Assembly: GCA_007922305.1 (NCBI GenBank)
Contig: ML677366.1
Coordinates: 15,848,338 to 15,912,337 of the forward strand
DNA from: Dermatemys mawii
Lineage: Eukaryota; Chordata; Testudines; Dermatemydidae
DNA: 64,000 nucleotides
Direction of reading: 5' to 3'
Below, piece after piece: positions 35,090 to 47,385 of the stretch. The position numbers and the translations under genes are program-made. How positions within the stretch are numbered: the first letter of the stretch is position 1; every line of letters begins with the position of its first letter. The notes under the pieces were generated by a model. The model was not told the origin of the DNA, searched no databases, and saw only the letters and a program-made list of their open reading frames with translations.

Positions 35090-36128
35090 CAAAGAAGTCA
35101 AGAAAGCCTTTTCTTACTTAACAAGAGAAGATACCCTCTTTATTCAAGCTCTGTCTTCCCCAATCAACCAAAGTGGGAAGGTGCTTCAAATAGTTTTTGA
35201 GCAACCAAATTCTCACTGTTGTCTTTATTGGTGGTCTGTCATATGGAATGGTTTTATTACTTGGAAGCAGTACCTCAAATGTCAGAAAACAAGAACATTT
35301 TATTTCTGAAAGAAAACTTTCCAGTACTACTAGTATTTTGGAAAAAAATATTTCCTTGTAGCAGATTAAAAGGTGAGAAGCCAAAAAAAAGGCAATGTAA
35401 ACTATTCCTTATAGGAAAGTACAACTAGCATCTCAAAACGGGATGTGTTTAAAAAAAAAAAAGCAAATTCAGAGCGAGGGGGAAGAAGTAAAATTTTCTT
35501 TCTGCTCTGGCATGTCTCGGGGCAAGCAAGATCTTTGGCCACATACCAAAATTTCATACTAAGTTAGATTTAAATGACATTGACTCAGTAGAATTTTAGA
35601 AGTATGGTACACAATGTACCAATGCAAGATGTAGTTTATTCAACATTCCAGGAGCTATTACAAAATGTATCCTTCTAAGTTTGAGCAAGTTTCTGCTCTT
35701 GGGGAACCCTTGAATGTACACCAGTTTTAATTTTTTTTTTTTAATTTATTTTTTCCTGAAGATAAAAGAGAAAATGTGCTAGAAACCATTTTACATACTA
35801 TTTTTATACAGACATTCACAAAAATATCTAACTGTAGACAAGTAGGACCTACAGAGTTTCTTCTGCAATCAGACTTCATTAGAAAAACTATTTGATCAAA
35901 CATATTTAACAGTGGTCTTAGAAGCCATCTATGAAAAGTACTTCATCCGCTTGTAATTCCTTAGTATACTCACAGCAATACAACATATGAAAGGTTTAGT
36001 GTAATCTTGTAGAAAAATTTAAGCACACTCTTGCCAGACCAAACCAGAACAAAACGTACTATGTTATATATCCATATGCAACTCTGTTGGGCTACAACAG
36101 AGTACAATGTGTTCCCGTTAATACTTAC
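35090..36128. other. presumed intron, nothing recognised
   Basis: AT-rich with several homopolymer runs (A12 near 35450, T12 near 35730). The minus-strand frame at 35118-35384 ends in a stop immediately beside a GTAAGA, but no acceptor makes it a convincing exon. Confidence 0.4.
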
Positions 36129-36206
36129 TTGCTTTAAGTTTGTCTTTTAAGACAGCAAATACTATTGAATATTTAAGTAACAGCTCTATTTTACCAAGAT
36201 TACTTA
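36129..36206 (-). CDS. possible 78-nt exon
   Basis: Minus strand: acceptor accattcattcctttgttag, donor CAA followed by GTAAGTATT. Two frames hit stops at once. The third, after two leading bases, reads SNLGKIELLLKYSIVFAVLK then DKLKA with one base left (phase 1/1). The amphipathic Leu/Lys pattern is protein-like, but the phase does not follow directly from the 0-ending exon at 39408-39527. An exon between them, or rejection of this one, is required. Confidence 0.35.
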
Positions 36207-36734
36207 CTAACAAAGGAATGAATGGTCTAGATTAAACTGGCTCACTGCTTGAAAAATATCACACACACAACAGCCAAAGAAAACTTTGAAACATTCCTGT
36301 GTTTGGAGAGCATAAGGAAACTAATCTTGGATCATGATGACGATGATGATGCTAAAACAACTGATTGCTGAACTTGTCTGTATTTTCTAAACATTAAAAC
36401 TGAATACAAAATAAATACAACTCAAGATACACAGACTTTTTCATAGATAGTTGGGAAGGATGGGAAATGGTGCTCCTGCGGTCTGCCAACAATGCAACCA
36501 TATCAAGTATCTAAGATAATCATGGTTCAGATCCTACACTGGTGTTTTTCTATTGACTTATGTCAATTTATACCAGCTAAGGATCTAGCCCGGAGAATTC
36601 AGAGAGAATTACCCGATGAAGAATTTCATATTCTGCCTTTAGAGTTTCTTCCATTCCAGAATGATACATAGAAAATTATTGCATTCTAGTTTTCAGCTTA
36701 CCAACAGGCATATGGTAAATTCTGTATTATATAT

Positions 36735-36762
36735 ACATACATACACACACACACACACACAC
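36735..36762. repeat. (CA)n microsatellite with ATAC lead-in
   Basis: Tract of atacatacatacacac... giving about ten CA units, preceded by atatatacat. Confidence 0.95.
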
Positions 36763-37744
36763 GTCCACACCTTTATATGTGATTGTAACGGTAGCTTTAA
36801 TTATTATAAGTAAAAGAATTTATATCAACCAACTCAGCCAAAGAGTTTTCCCAATCATGAAAGAGTTCTTAATTTACTCATAGGAGACTCAGCCATAGAG
36901 CTATAGCAATTACTGTTTGCATTTAACAGTTTGATATTATATTAAAAAATCCTATAGGACTGGGTACCCAATCTAAGGCACTAGTAGTATTATTTGTATT
37001 TACTTTTGAGTTCTTTATTTGTAGGTCTATTATTTTAAGAGTTCCAGGAATCCAAAGTTATTTTCAATATGACTAATTTTAAATTTCTTCAGAGGAGCTG
37101 TAAGTACTATAGCATCAGACTCATTCTAAAAACAAGCCCTTTTCCTGCAAGCAAGCTCCAGAGTTACATGTCATCAGTGGAAGAACTACGCATGTTGTTC
37201 ACAGGCAGGATTTGATCCAGACCGCATTGAAGTTTATAGGAATATTTCCACTGGCTGCAATGGGCCTTGGAACAGGCATTTTCAGAAATGAGCTATAGTA
37301 TTCATCATATACTGTGATGAATTAAAAGTCTCTGAAATGCACTCAATTATGTTTGGATTTATTGTCTTCTTTTCTAAATATTGCTCCATTCAATGGAACG
37401 TATTTTCATCAAAATGTGTATAATCTTTATTGGGTTTTTTACAAGTTTGTCATTAAATGCAGCCTGTGCTGCAGCTGTGTTTTACTATTCTGTAAGTTAT
37501 TGCTTTCCCAGGTGTTGAGTCCAGGGGACATCTCATCTAGGTACCTTCTCTACAGAAGAATCAAAAGCCTCCAGGGTAACAGAAGTATGAATTACTGTAC
37601 ATATATTTCAACAGTATTCAAACAAATAATTTACAGTAGTTCATCATGTTTTCAGATTCTAACTATTCCTTTAACTTTTCCTAAACAGATACACAGATTT
37701 AGGGAAGAAGAGGCTACAAAGCCCATCTCAGTCTTTGCCCTTAG

Positions 37745-38036
37745 GGCAGGTCTACACTCCGGCAGGGATAGATGCTGTGAGATCGATCTATCTGGGGTTG
37801 ATTTATTGGGTCTAATCTAGACATGAAAAAAAATCGATCCTCGAGTGCTCTCCTGTCAACTCCTGTACTCCACTGCCACAAGAGGCGCAGGTAGAATCGA
37901 CACGGGAGTGGCAGCAGTTGACTCACCGCCATGAAGACGCCACGGTAAATCTAAGAACATCGACTTCAGCTATGCTATTCTCATAGCTGAAGTTGTGCAT
38001 CTTAGATTGATCCCCACCACCTCCCAATGTAGATCA
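37745..38036. mobile_element. MITE (gggcaggtctacac family)
   Basis: Starts gggcaggtctacactccggc and ends near cccaatgtagatcaga. Internally it has repeated gatcgat/tcgatt motifs and an inverted pair, cttcagctatgctattc and tcatagctgaagtt. From memory this is one of the most abundant turtle MITEs, and it carries ends of the AGGTCTACAC type shared with the fragment at 62946. No coding capacity. The termini are diverged and the duplication (possibly TTA) is uncertain. Confidence 0.6.
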
Positions 38037-39407
38037 GAGCTTTGAGGCAGCAGTTCACCACCACAATATTTTTCCTCAAAATAGATACTGTGATGAGACC
38101 ACCCTTCACAATAAAACTGGCAATCAATTGCAGACAACATACCCAGACGTGAGGGCAAGAACTTTTGTGCATTGTTTTCTAAGAATCTTCCTACTTCCCT
38201 TACATAAAAAAATGTACTCTGTCTACAAATACAACTCAGACAGTTTTGATGTGGAGTTCAGTGGGCTTCTGGAACACATTGTGTTATGAGTAAATTTCCA
38301 CAGCATGTCATATGTTTCCTAGTTTACTTTAGATCTTTTGCCAAGATTAATAGGATTTCTTTCATGTACTTTCTGTACATTTATATCTGTATTCCATGTT
38401 TAGCATGATTTATCTATAGAGTCTGGAGAAAGCATTACTGTTTTTTAATTAAGATACAAAGTTTGTTACTTTCCAGATACCCTGCTTCATCCATTATGAT
38501 GCTCCCTGTGTTTGTTTCTTTGCAATTCACTTTAAAAACATGCTAGGTCACTGACTTCTTAAATAAGCTAGAAATACAAAATACCAAGTAACATTCAAAC
38601 AATTTATAAGATGCAATACTTCATTTTCCAATATAATTCAGCCCATAATGTTAATTCAGTTCGTTTGGTCATTTGGAAAATATAAACTGCATTCACTAAT
38701 CTTTCTTTATAAATAATAAATATTTACCATTTCTTTTTAAAGTCACATATGAAAAGCAACAGCAAGTTTGGGGCAACTAAGCACAGGACCAGGAATTTCT
38801 GAGTTCTAATCTTGACTCTACAATTGACCATGTAAACTTAGAAAAATTACAGACTTGTCACAGAGGTGTCATGAAAATCACTTATTGTCTATATGCTGTT
38901 ATACAATAATAAATCATTAATGTACAAACAAGTTTCCCCTGTGAAAAAGTCATATAGAATTTAATGAAATACAATTTCCGTGGGTTTTTGAAATATCTCG
39001 ATAGACAACTTCATTAATAGAAATTTATATCCCTGCTATAGAATTCTTTTAGATAGTCCAAATGACCCACAGAAAGGATACCAGTTGTTATTAGTTGCAT
39101 GTATTTTAGAGTACTTCTGCATAAATCTATTAAATAGCCTCACAACATTATAAAATTCCTCTCTTTTAAACTCTTCCATAAGTTTTGTTTTATTTCTACA
39201 AAGTGTTGTTTAATTCTACAATTAACTTCTCTAATTTTGCTTCTTGTTTAATGTGTTATCATTTGATTCACTGTATTCCAACCTTATGCACCATTCAAAA
39301 GCAATACAAAATGAATGACTGGTTTGTTTCACAGGAACATTCAAACAATTCTTAGTGTGTTACTATAGTGTGAATATGACAAAACTCTATTGTTTTCACA
39401 TACTGAC

Positions 39408-39527
39408 CTGATCATCATAGCGGTAAATGAGGAATTGTTCTCCTGTTGTATCTTCAAGAAAACTCCCTTGTGGAGAAAGTGCAAACTCAGGCAAGAAGTA
39501 TGCACCTTGCGCCTGCTCTGCTCTTAT
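39408..39527 (-). CDS. 120-nt coding exon of an unnamed host gene
   Basis: Minus strand: acceptor gaccccttctatctcttacag is a fine pyrimidine tract with CAG. The donor is GATCAG followed by GTCAGT. The exon is 120 nt, phase 0 at both ends, and reads IRAEQAQGAYFLPEFALSPQ then GSFLEDTTGEQFLIYRYDDQ. The other two frames have stops, one at the very start and one in the middle. GC content and CpGs (GCG, CGC) exceed the surroundings. This is the best exon in the window. I do not recognise the family. It would be the most upstream of the minus-strand ladder unless the 58.69 kb candidate is real. Confidence 0.72.
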
Positions 39528-39529
39528 CT

Positions 39530-42353
39530 GTAAGAGATAGAAGGGGTCACTTCATGGTTTCTGGTGACAAGCACCAAAACTTTCAAACACTGCATGCACA
39601 CAGTTGCAGTGACAGCATGCCTGCATATGAGCAAATTATGGGATGTATTTTATGCACAATTTTGAACATTTGGTTCTGAGTATATGTGATGAGAATATTA
39701 CAAAACAGGCTGATAGATGCTACCAGCTTGATTTTGGACTGTTGACTTGAAATGGAAGTATCAATTGTAAGGTAAGTAACCTTAATGATCTATCAGAAAT
39801 AGACATTCAACATATAGTAATCATCTACAAAATTTCAAAAATGTTCCACACAGTTTGAGCACTAATTCTCTGGACTGAATGGAAGAGAGCCATGATCCTT
39901 TGCAAAGAGGCTGAAGCCTGCAACTTGTCTCATAGCAGTAGAGTGACCACATGATTGGCAAAGTAGTCTGGAGAACTTTGCATTGCTACTGCTTTCTATG
40001 AACTCATTCTGTAGTGAAGAGGGGATGACAATTGCTTAGGCTATAAACCCCATTACATATCAAGAGCACTATGTTAATTTAATTGTTTTAAATTAAGGAA
40101 TCATATAACTAGAAATTGTTTGTAAAAAGCATCTCTAGAATAGGGACAATGCTAGTGCTTTAAAAGTGTGTTAGCAAAGAAGATTTAAACAGGGCTTCGC
40201 ACCTCATGTAGATAGGAGTTATGTGTTAGCTGGTCATGGTCAACTCAGGTTTTCCACTAAAGTCCATCATTATGTATGTGTTAGCTAGTCATGGTCAACT
40301 CAGTAATTTCCAGTAATGCTTTCGTCAGGTCAGCTACTTTTGGAGGTCTGCTCATGCTCCAATGGGCTCCAATATGCCCATAGCAGTCATAACCTTTGAC
40401 ATGTTTATTATGACTCTAATCCTAAATCTTCTGAAGAAGTCGCTGAGAAATTTTCCCATTGATTTCATTGAGCTATGGGTCACGCCTTATATGAGAATAT
40501 AGGAATAAATGAGAAGAGTGTAGTCTAGTGATGTGAACAAAGTATTGGTGGCTAAGAACAGTGCTCTTGGATAAATTACTTAACATTTCTACCTCAATTT
40601 CTCCAGGATTAAACTGTGGATAACAACAGTCACAGTCCTACTTTACAGTGTTGTGAAGGTTAATTATGTTTGTACAATGCTTTGAAAGTGAGCAGTGCTC
40701 AGTGTTATAAATCGCTAACATTTTTGAAAGAGTTGCTGAACTCAGGGATAGAAGAGAATCCAAAATTGTTCCACCACACTTTCCAGAAAAGGGTCTATAA
40801 CATACTGTTGCTTAATTTCCCATAAACAAGTTTGCCAGAAGAATATGCAGTGATTAACTAACTTGTGTGTCCCATCTTTATAAGGTAAATATTTAAACTA
40901 CAAAGCATTCAGACATATATCATTAAGCTTTGAATATATAAGATGCCAACATTCGAAGCTGAAATAACAATTGTAAAAAGTGTTACAAGAAAAATTGAAA
41001 CATGTTTCACACACACATTTATTTAAGTGTCAAAAGCTAATGAGCAGTTAGCCACTGGGTGAAATACAAGACTACTTGCTAGATTAAGGCAAGCAAACTT
41101 TGGCCACAATCATGGAAAATTTCAACCCAAGAGGTGAGTGTTTTAGAAAGTTATATATGGAGATTATAAGAGGAACTAGTTTGTTTAACTGTTATGGGTG
41201 CTACTAAGTAGCAAATAGAACTGAAGGACACAGAGATATATAGCAAAAATTGGGTCAAAAATAATAATCTATTAGAATCTAATATCAGCCAACCGTCATG
41301 GCAAGCCAATGCTAAGATCTAATTAATTGAGCTCTGTTAAAAACAAATGACAAAACCATGAATAGCTTTCAAAAGAATTTCAGAAAAGTCTCAACAAGTC
41401 TACCAGCTAGTTAAAATATAGAAAAGAACTTCACAAAAAAAATCATTTTTTGTACCAGTTCTACTATAACATTTGAACAGCTTTAATGTGCATTCATTCC
41501 TATACTGTATTTATTTGAATACAGTATGTCCTAGCTTGTTCCATTGTCCATTTTTTTCCACATGGGATCTTTCAGGATTCTTTATAAAGTTATTATTATT
41601 ATTATGAGTATTTTGCTTAGATATTAATTCAAATTTCAGAACTCTGTGGGAGTTAACCACATTTTTTAGTTGATGGCATCCATTTTAACAGCATGGCTAA
41701 TCTGCAGTAAACTCATTACTTAAATGAGCGCTGAAGATTTAAAATACTTCTACTTTCAGAAAACAATTACACATAATTCTGGTGTTTTAAGAACACTTAA
41801 CAGACACCTTAATGCTATTACCCTCAAGTTAAACATGTCAGGTGGATTATAAATGTACTTAAGATTTAGACCAGTCATTTTAAACCAGATTTTATGCTGT
41901 TCTTAAATATTATTGTGATGAAGTGGAAAGGTGGTAGGTGATAACATGGGTAGGCAACCATAATAAAAATAGTGATTGCATAAAATATGTAAAAAATAAA
42001 TTTAAAATAAAATGTCAGATTGCCATTAAAGGAGGAAATATGGCATAGACATTACCGTACCTGGCAAGAAGATTTAAAAAGGGAAAGGAAGAAATAGATA
42101 AACATTAGTTTGAAATATTTCCCAGATACCTGCTAGCCAGAGACCAAACAAACAATGGAGATCTCCCTTGCCTTTCAACTCCATTCCATCCCACCAATGC
42201 AGTCCAGGAGACATGATGAGATGACCAGTTCACACCTCTGACTGCTGAGAATGGGAAGATAGTAGGATTTCTATTAAGGTGCTCATTTTCCTGAACCAAG
42301 CTTGGTATCAGCCCGAGGTTGGTAGATACTTGCTCAAACCAAACTGCCCCAGG
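39530..42353. other. presumed intron with MIR-like SINE remnants
   Basis: At about 40555-40735 the order 'cttggataaattacttaa', 'cctcaatttctccagg', 'ttacagtgttgtgaaggtta' and 'atcgctaaca' follows a MIR consensus on the plus strand. At 40213-40305 the 20-mer gtgttagctggtcatggtca is echoed about 60 bp later as gtgttagctagtcatggtca, a small tandem duplication. Nothing else recognised. Confidence 0.5.
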
Positions 42354-42607
42354 CAGGGGTGGCTCCAGGCACCAGCACAGCAAACGTGTGCCTGCGGCAG
42401 CAAGCCACAGGGAGCAGCCTGCTGGTCGCTGCCAGAGCAGCGGTCAGGCTGCCTTTGGCGACATGCCTGCGGGAAGTCCGCTGGTCCTGTGGATTCAGTG
42501 GCATTTTGGTACGCCAAAGCTGAGGGACCGGAGGACCTCCCACACGCGTGCCGCCAAAGGCCACCTGACTGCCATGCTTGGGGAAGCAAAAAACAGAGTC
42601 ACCCCTG
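42354..42607. mobile_element. non-autonomous hAT, 254 bp, GC-rich
   Basis: The left end caggggtggctccaggc and the right end gagtcacccctg are inverted repeats. The flanks gccccagg (42346-42353) and gcctcagc (42608-42615) agree at 6 of 8 positions, as expected of an aged duplication. The interior carries inverted copies of 'gcctgcggc/cgggaagtccgctggtcctg'-like words. The overlapping open frames on both strands here are by-products of its GC content. Confidence 0.75.
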
Positions 42608-42654
42608 GCCTCAGCCCCCTGACTGCTGGAAGGGAAAGCTCTCCCTTATCCCTG

Positions 42655-42705
42655 AACCACTTCGTAGAATATCAGGATTGGAAGGGACCTTAGGAGCTAC
42701 TTGAC
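42655..42705 (+). mobile_element. CR1 LINE 3' fragment
   Basis: The phrase agaatatcaggattggaagg followed by gaccttaggagctacttgac matches the well-known CR1 stretch 'tagaat..caggtTGGAAGGGACCT'. Only about 50 bp is preserved, next to the hAT. Confidence 0.7.
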
Positions 42706-43292
42706 TGGTGAGGAATTAAACTATTCTCAATTCTCCAAACTTCTGGATTCTGATTATGGGAGAGGAGGAAATCAACAGCCAATACCCAAATCCCCATTCT
42801 TGCAGTTCCTCAGAGACTGCCTCTGCTTTTACTGTAGAGCAAAAGAGACATGATTTTTGTCAGTTTCACTGATACCCACAGGGTTCCGAGCAGCAGCAGT
42901 AAAGCCATCTATCTGTTTTAGGGGTTTCTACAACTACTACAGCAATGAATGCTAAGGGCTTTACAGATAAATTAGATCTACATAGCCCATAGTAGACTGT
43001 ATGGAATCTTCCAGAGTCTGGTTAATTTCATTCTGCGGCTGCCTGGAAAAGGTATGGGCTGCAGCAAAACCAATGCAGCTGTCTGCAGGCTCAGTCAGAC
43101 ACCACAGCAATTCTATTCAAAAGGTCTTCTTTGTAGCCACGAAAGCTTCAAACCTGACATTTTTTAAAAAATGAAGACTTAAATTATGCAACAGCTGATG
43201 TCAGGAGACGTTTTCTCCTTAACTTGCCAGGGAAAGTTTTCTACTAACCATTGGCCAGTAGATTTTAAAACTCTTGAATTAACAAATCAATT

Positions 43293-43310
43293 TAAAAAAA
43301 AAAAAAAAAA
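43293..43310. repeat. poly(A), 18 nt
   Basis: Uninterrupted A-run. It gives the lysine tract in the incidental plus-strand frame at 43186-43398. Confidence 0.9.
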
Positions 43311-44799
43311 GAGTTCCATAAGATTACTCCTCAAGTTCACACAGGAAATCTTTCAAGTAATGGCCCTTCCTCATTGTGCAAATATGTTAGGGATATGAAA
43401 ATTCCCTAAGCCATAACCAGTTTGCATGCAAATCTGCCCATTTTGCTGGATTCATATTCATACAAGTCTGATTCTAAAATTCACTCTGGATATTGGATAT
43501 GTAAAATGGCTTCCTACAACCATGTTCACCAAGACTAGCCACAGCCCCATTCATTCCTTACTGCAGTGACTTCCCCATCCCTGTAGCTATTTGATTCTTC
43601 TATATTCACTTTTACTGCTATTCAGGATTCATATTTAGTATCAAATATTCAACTGATACATATTAATCATATCTAATGATATGGAAAGGTGGACTTTCCC
43701 TAACCCTAAATGTTACAGAACTCTTATATAAATATTGGTCTTTAGCAACATATTAGACACTATATGTTGAAGAATTCATCCAAGTATTATAACCCATAAC
43801 TATTAATATGATTTCAGATTCCTAATTAAATGAAAGATTCCGTTTAGTTTAAAGCTGTTGTAGTCAGTTTGTTATGAAGGTTATTACAAAGTTCAACTGA
43901 ACGTTGCATAACATGCCTCCATGCTGTTTTACTATCACCATTGGGCATCTAAAGTAATTGTTTTATATTTATATATAAACATGTCTTCTGGTATTAATTT
44001 GAGGTTTAGAATAAAAAAAGCAGCACTAGGATTTAACTTCTGTTAATTCTTACTGATGAAAGGTCAAGAAGATGAGAAAATGGAAGTGGAATATCTCAAA
44101 GAAATGACTTGAGCACAGCTCACTGAGTTTTCATGCCTTTGAGATGGGTGTCGTGACAAGTTCTAGACTTTAGCACAGGTTTCTGAGAGCCAAACACTCA
44201 TTAAAAAAAAATGAATATACCAGTAAGTACATTTGCTCTTCACACAAACCTACATTACCTAAGATAAATCAGCTATTCCCCTTCTAAACCTATGTGGTGC
44301 GTTAGCTAACAAGGGGGAAGCATAAACAAGGTGTACTCTGCTCAATACAAACTGTGCTACATAATGAAGAAAAGATAATGAGAAAAATCAAACAGATTTT
44401 AAAAATACCAAAGACTATAAAATACTATCCTTTTTCCTGGATCTTCTTAATGCTTTAAAACAAAGACTGATTTGGAGACAAAAGGCCAGATTCACTCAAA
44501 CTTGCACAGTGTAAGTTACATCTCCCCACCTCAGCTAAAATTTTGTACCACCTTTGTAATTCAAATTTGCTGTCTGGCATCTACAGTTAATTATTTCTGG
44601 TATGCTTACAACAAATAACCTGCTCATGCTTGAGGTTAGAGATTTTAAGGTAGGATGTTGCAAAATACTTTTTAGTCCAGAAGGGGGTTAGTAGCGCCAA
44701 AAATTTGGGAAATCAAGATATAGTATAAACAATTACACAAGGTTAAATTATTTTCCAAGAAAAGCTCAGTTCAAAAGTAGCATCAGGTTTTCAAAGAGG

Positions 44800-44960
44800 T
44801 CCTGTATTTTACCTAATTTATGTTTGGGTTGACTGAAGCACAAGGAAGCCAAGTGACTTGCCAAAAATCAAAGAGTCACTCAGTGGTTTGAGCAGCATTA
44901 GCTCCAAGATACTCCTGGATCCCAATACTTTGCTATAACCAGAAAACCACAAATTCAAAG
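44800..44960 (+). repeat. MIR-like core-SINE
   Basis: Phrases in order: gttgactgaagcacaagg, aagtgacttgccaaaaatca, gtcactcagtggtttgagca and a late ccaatactttgctataacca. This is the MIR core and 3' region at high divergence. Confidence 0.55.
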
Positions 44961-45922
44961 CACTACTATAAAAAATACTGTATACATTGATTATGTAACA
45001 TTCAGTCAGGGAGCGAGCATACTTAAGAACAAAAAAGACTACAACAGGATAGACTGAGGTTCATCAATATTTACCTTTCTCTCTCACCTTCATGCAACAC
45101 TGTTAATGCACAATAATACCCACCTGAGCCTAACAGGTAACTGGTGTTCAATGTTCCAAGTGAAGGTTAAAAAGCCCCAAGGTCTATGCCATAAAGTAAA
45201 ATTCCTTCCCAGCCCTCTTGGCAATAAAGTTTAATCCTCTACATGCAAGGGTAAAAGGCACTAAGCCTATTCAGTCTACTACTAAAGTAGCAGCAAGGCC
45301 CCAAGCCAGCAAAATACTTATGTATATAAATACATGCTTTGCTGAATCATGGCCTCATACACTAGAAACTGTACAGTAGAAAATAATCCTTCATTATTAT
45401 CAAGGAAAAGGTCTGGATGAACTATGAAGTCTCCTCCATCTCTAATCCTATGATGAAACAACAGCTGAAGAGAATGTGGCAAGTTCCCTGTGGCTTGATG
45501 AGTCTTGAACTGGCAGTGGCTGGAAAGAGTAACTTGGAAAAAAATTGGAGATGAGAAGGAAGAAGTGGTTAATCTTGAAAACAAGACCAAAAGATTTGTT
45601 TAAAAAAGAACAAATGAACATATGGCAAACAGAAAAGAATCAGAATCACATTCTTATTGACTTGCAGATACATGTTTGTCAGATTACTACGCACTGCAAG
45701 TCCAATCATACCAAAAAAGTGTGAACCTTTGATTTGATTCTTACAGTTAAATATCTTCCAGTCTGTTAAACTGTAGTAGCATATGATTTGTGCCCTAGAG
45801 AAGAAATATACCAGCTAACAAGCAGCTAATTTTAATACACTTTCAAGGAATCTAGCACAAAAAAGTTGGGTTGGCTACATCACTAGACTTTAATCACAAA
45901 TCATCTAATTGTGAGGTAGCAG

Positions 45923-45944
45923 ATAAATAAATAAATAAATAAAT
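45923..45944. repeat. (ATAA)n microsatellite
   Basis: Five tandem ataa units after gtagcag. Confidence 0.93.
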
Positions 45945-46079
45945 CACACTAAAAGGTCCGTAGTTTCACAGGATTTTTATGGTTAATGATTATGATGAGC
46001 GGATATCAAAGTAACCATGACCAAGACTAGCTATTTGTCATGGGCAAAATTTTCAAAAAGGGATTTGGGATGGGGTGAT

Positions 46080-46995
46080 GTCTCTTAAGGATAGTGGGGC
46101 CTAATGGTCAGCTCACCTCATCATGTAGCATGGTCCTTTAAGAGGCTGAAAAGTCTGGTTGTATATATCAGAACCTGTCTCCCAAGAGACATTGGGAAAG
46201 AGGAAGCAGTCCCAGGAGTGAGAAGCGTTCAGGAGAAAATCCTGTTACTTTTTCTTTAATGACCCGGGCAAGGAGCCTTCCAGAGAGGGCAGGGCAAGCC
46301 TCTCCTCTCACTCAGCCAACTGGAGGATAAGCTGGGAGAAGGGGACCAACACAAAGGCTGCTCCCTCTCTCATAGCAAGATAGACACCAGGGCACATCAG
46401 CAGAGAAAGTCTGGCCTTGTGAGCACCCCTGAAACCTAGTTTAGGAGAGGGGTCAGCAGAGGAAAAAACTGAGCTAACCCACAACTCAGCTCCCAGGAAG
46501 AGAGCTAAGGCTCATGCTTAAAATGGAACAGAGGATTGGATTAAAAGAACCTAGCTCCAGAGAGGAGAACAGAGGGGAACCGGGATCCTGTTTAAGGTGA
46601 GAACAGGAAACTAAATCAATACAGCCCAGCTCCAAAAAAGGGAGCTGCGGACTCCTGTTTAGAGGCACTTTAAAGGAGTAACCCAAGAATGGCACTAGGA
46701 GCGGTTCTAGAAAGAGAGATTATTTACAGGAGCAAGAAAGAACAATTTTCTGACATGGGGAGTCAGAGGCCAATAGCTGGACTAAGCCAGAGATGACAAA
46801 TGTCCCTGGATGTATCTGAGTGAGCTCCTACTTAGGTTTATGGCTCTTGATAATAAATAAGACCCTTGGAAGAGGGGTGCTCCTTCATTTAAAAGGTCTG
46901 TCTGGACTTGTTTATAACCTAGGTGAATGGAAGGGAGGCAGGGCTCACCAGCAGCATCACACCTGACCGAAAGGGAGCGTGCTGGACCATCCTCC
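46080..46995 (+). mobile_element. LTR-like or long dispersed repeat
   Basis: A block of distinct, purine-rich composition with repeated 'cccagctccaaaaaagggagctgcgg' and 'cctagctccagagaggag'-type modules at about 45-70 bp spacing (46480-46700). It contains an aataaataagaccc motif near 46850 that would suit a polyadenylation signal of an LTR. It matches nothing I can name with certainty. The ends are not fixed. Minus-strand open frames here are incidental. Confidence 0.35.
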
Positions 46996-47009
46996 ACTCT
47001 AGAGGCTTC

Positions 47010-47062
47010 CTAAACTTAGGCCTCTAAATCTACATTTAGGCACCTAAATAAGTGAGCTGATT
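47010..47062. repeat. short 'taggcacctaaat' repeat
   Basis: The words cttcctaaacttaggcctct and aaatctacatttaggcacct are partly inverted. The same word family forms the larger palindrome at 62685-62825. Confidence 0.45.
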
Positions 47063-47385
47063 TTTCCATGAGAGCTGCCAAGTCCACTGCACTTATGAAA
47101 ACAAGGCGACATTTAAAATATTGAATAATATTCAATTCCTACTTAAATCCTTGAAAGTTCACTTTATAAATATCCAATACAATTAATATTTAAAGGACCA
47201 TATCTGTAAAATATTCATGGAGGATTCTTGCTCAGGAGCTGACTGTAGTAACAGAGACCGAGCATTTTTATTTTTTTAAAAAAAAGAAACAGACATTTAA
47301 AATGTTTATTTTTTTGGTCATAAAAACCACGTCATGACAGACACACAGTGACACGATCAACATTACTTTGACTGACTCTCTAATC

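Noticed and set aside
42279..42704. 141-codon plus-strand frame and rivals
   Set aside because: Covered by the GC-rich hAT at 42354-42607 and the CR1 fragment.
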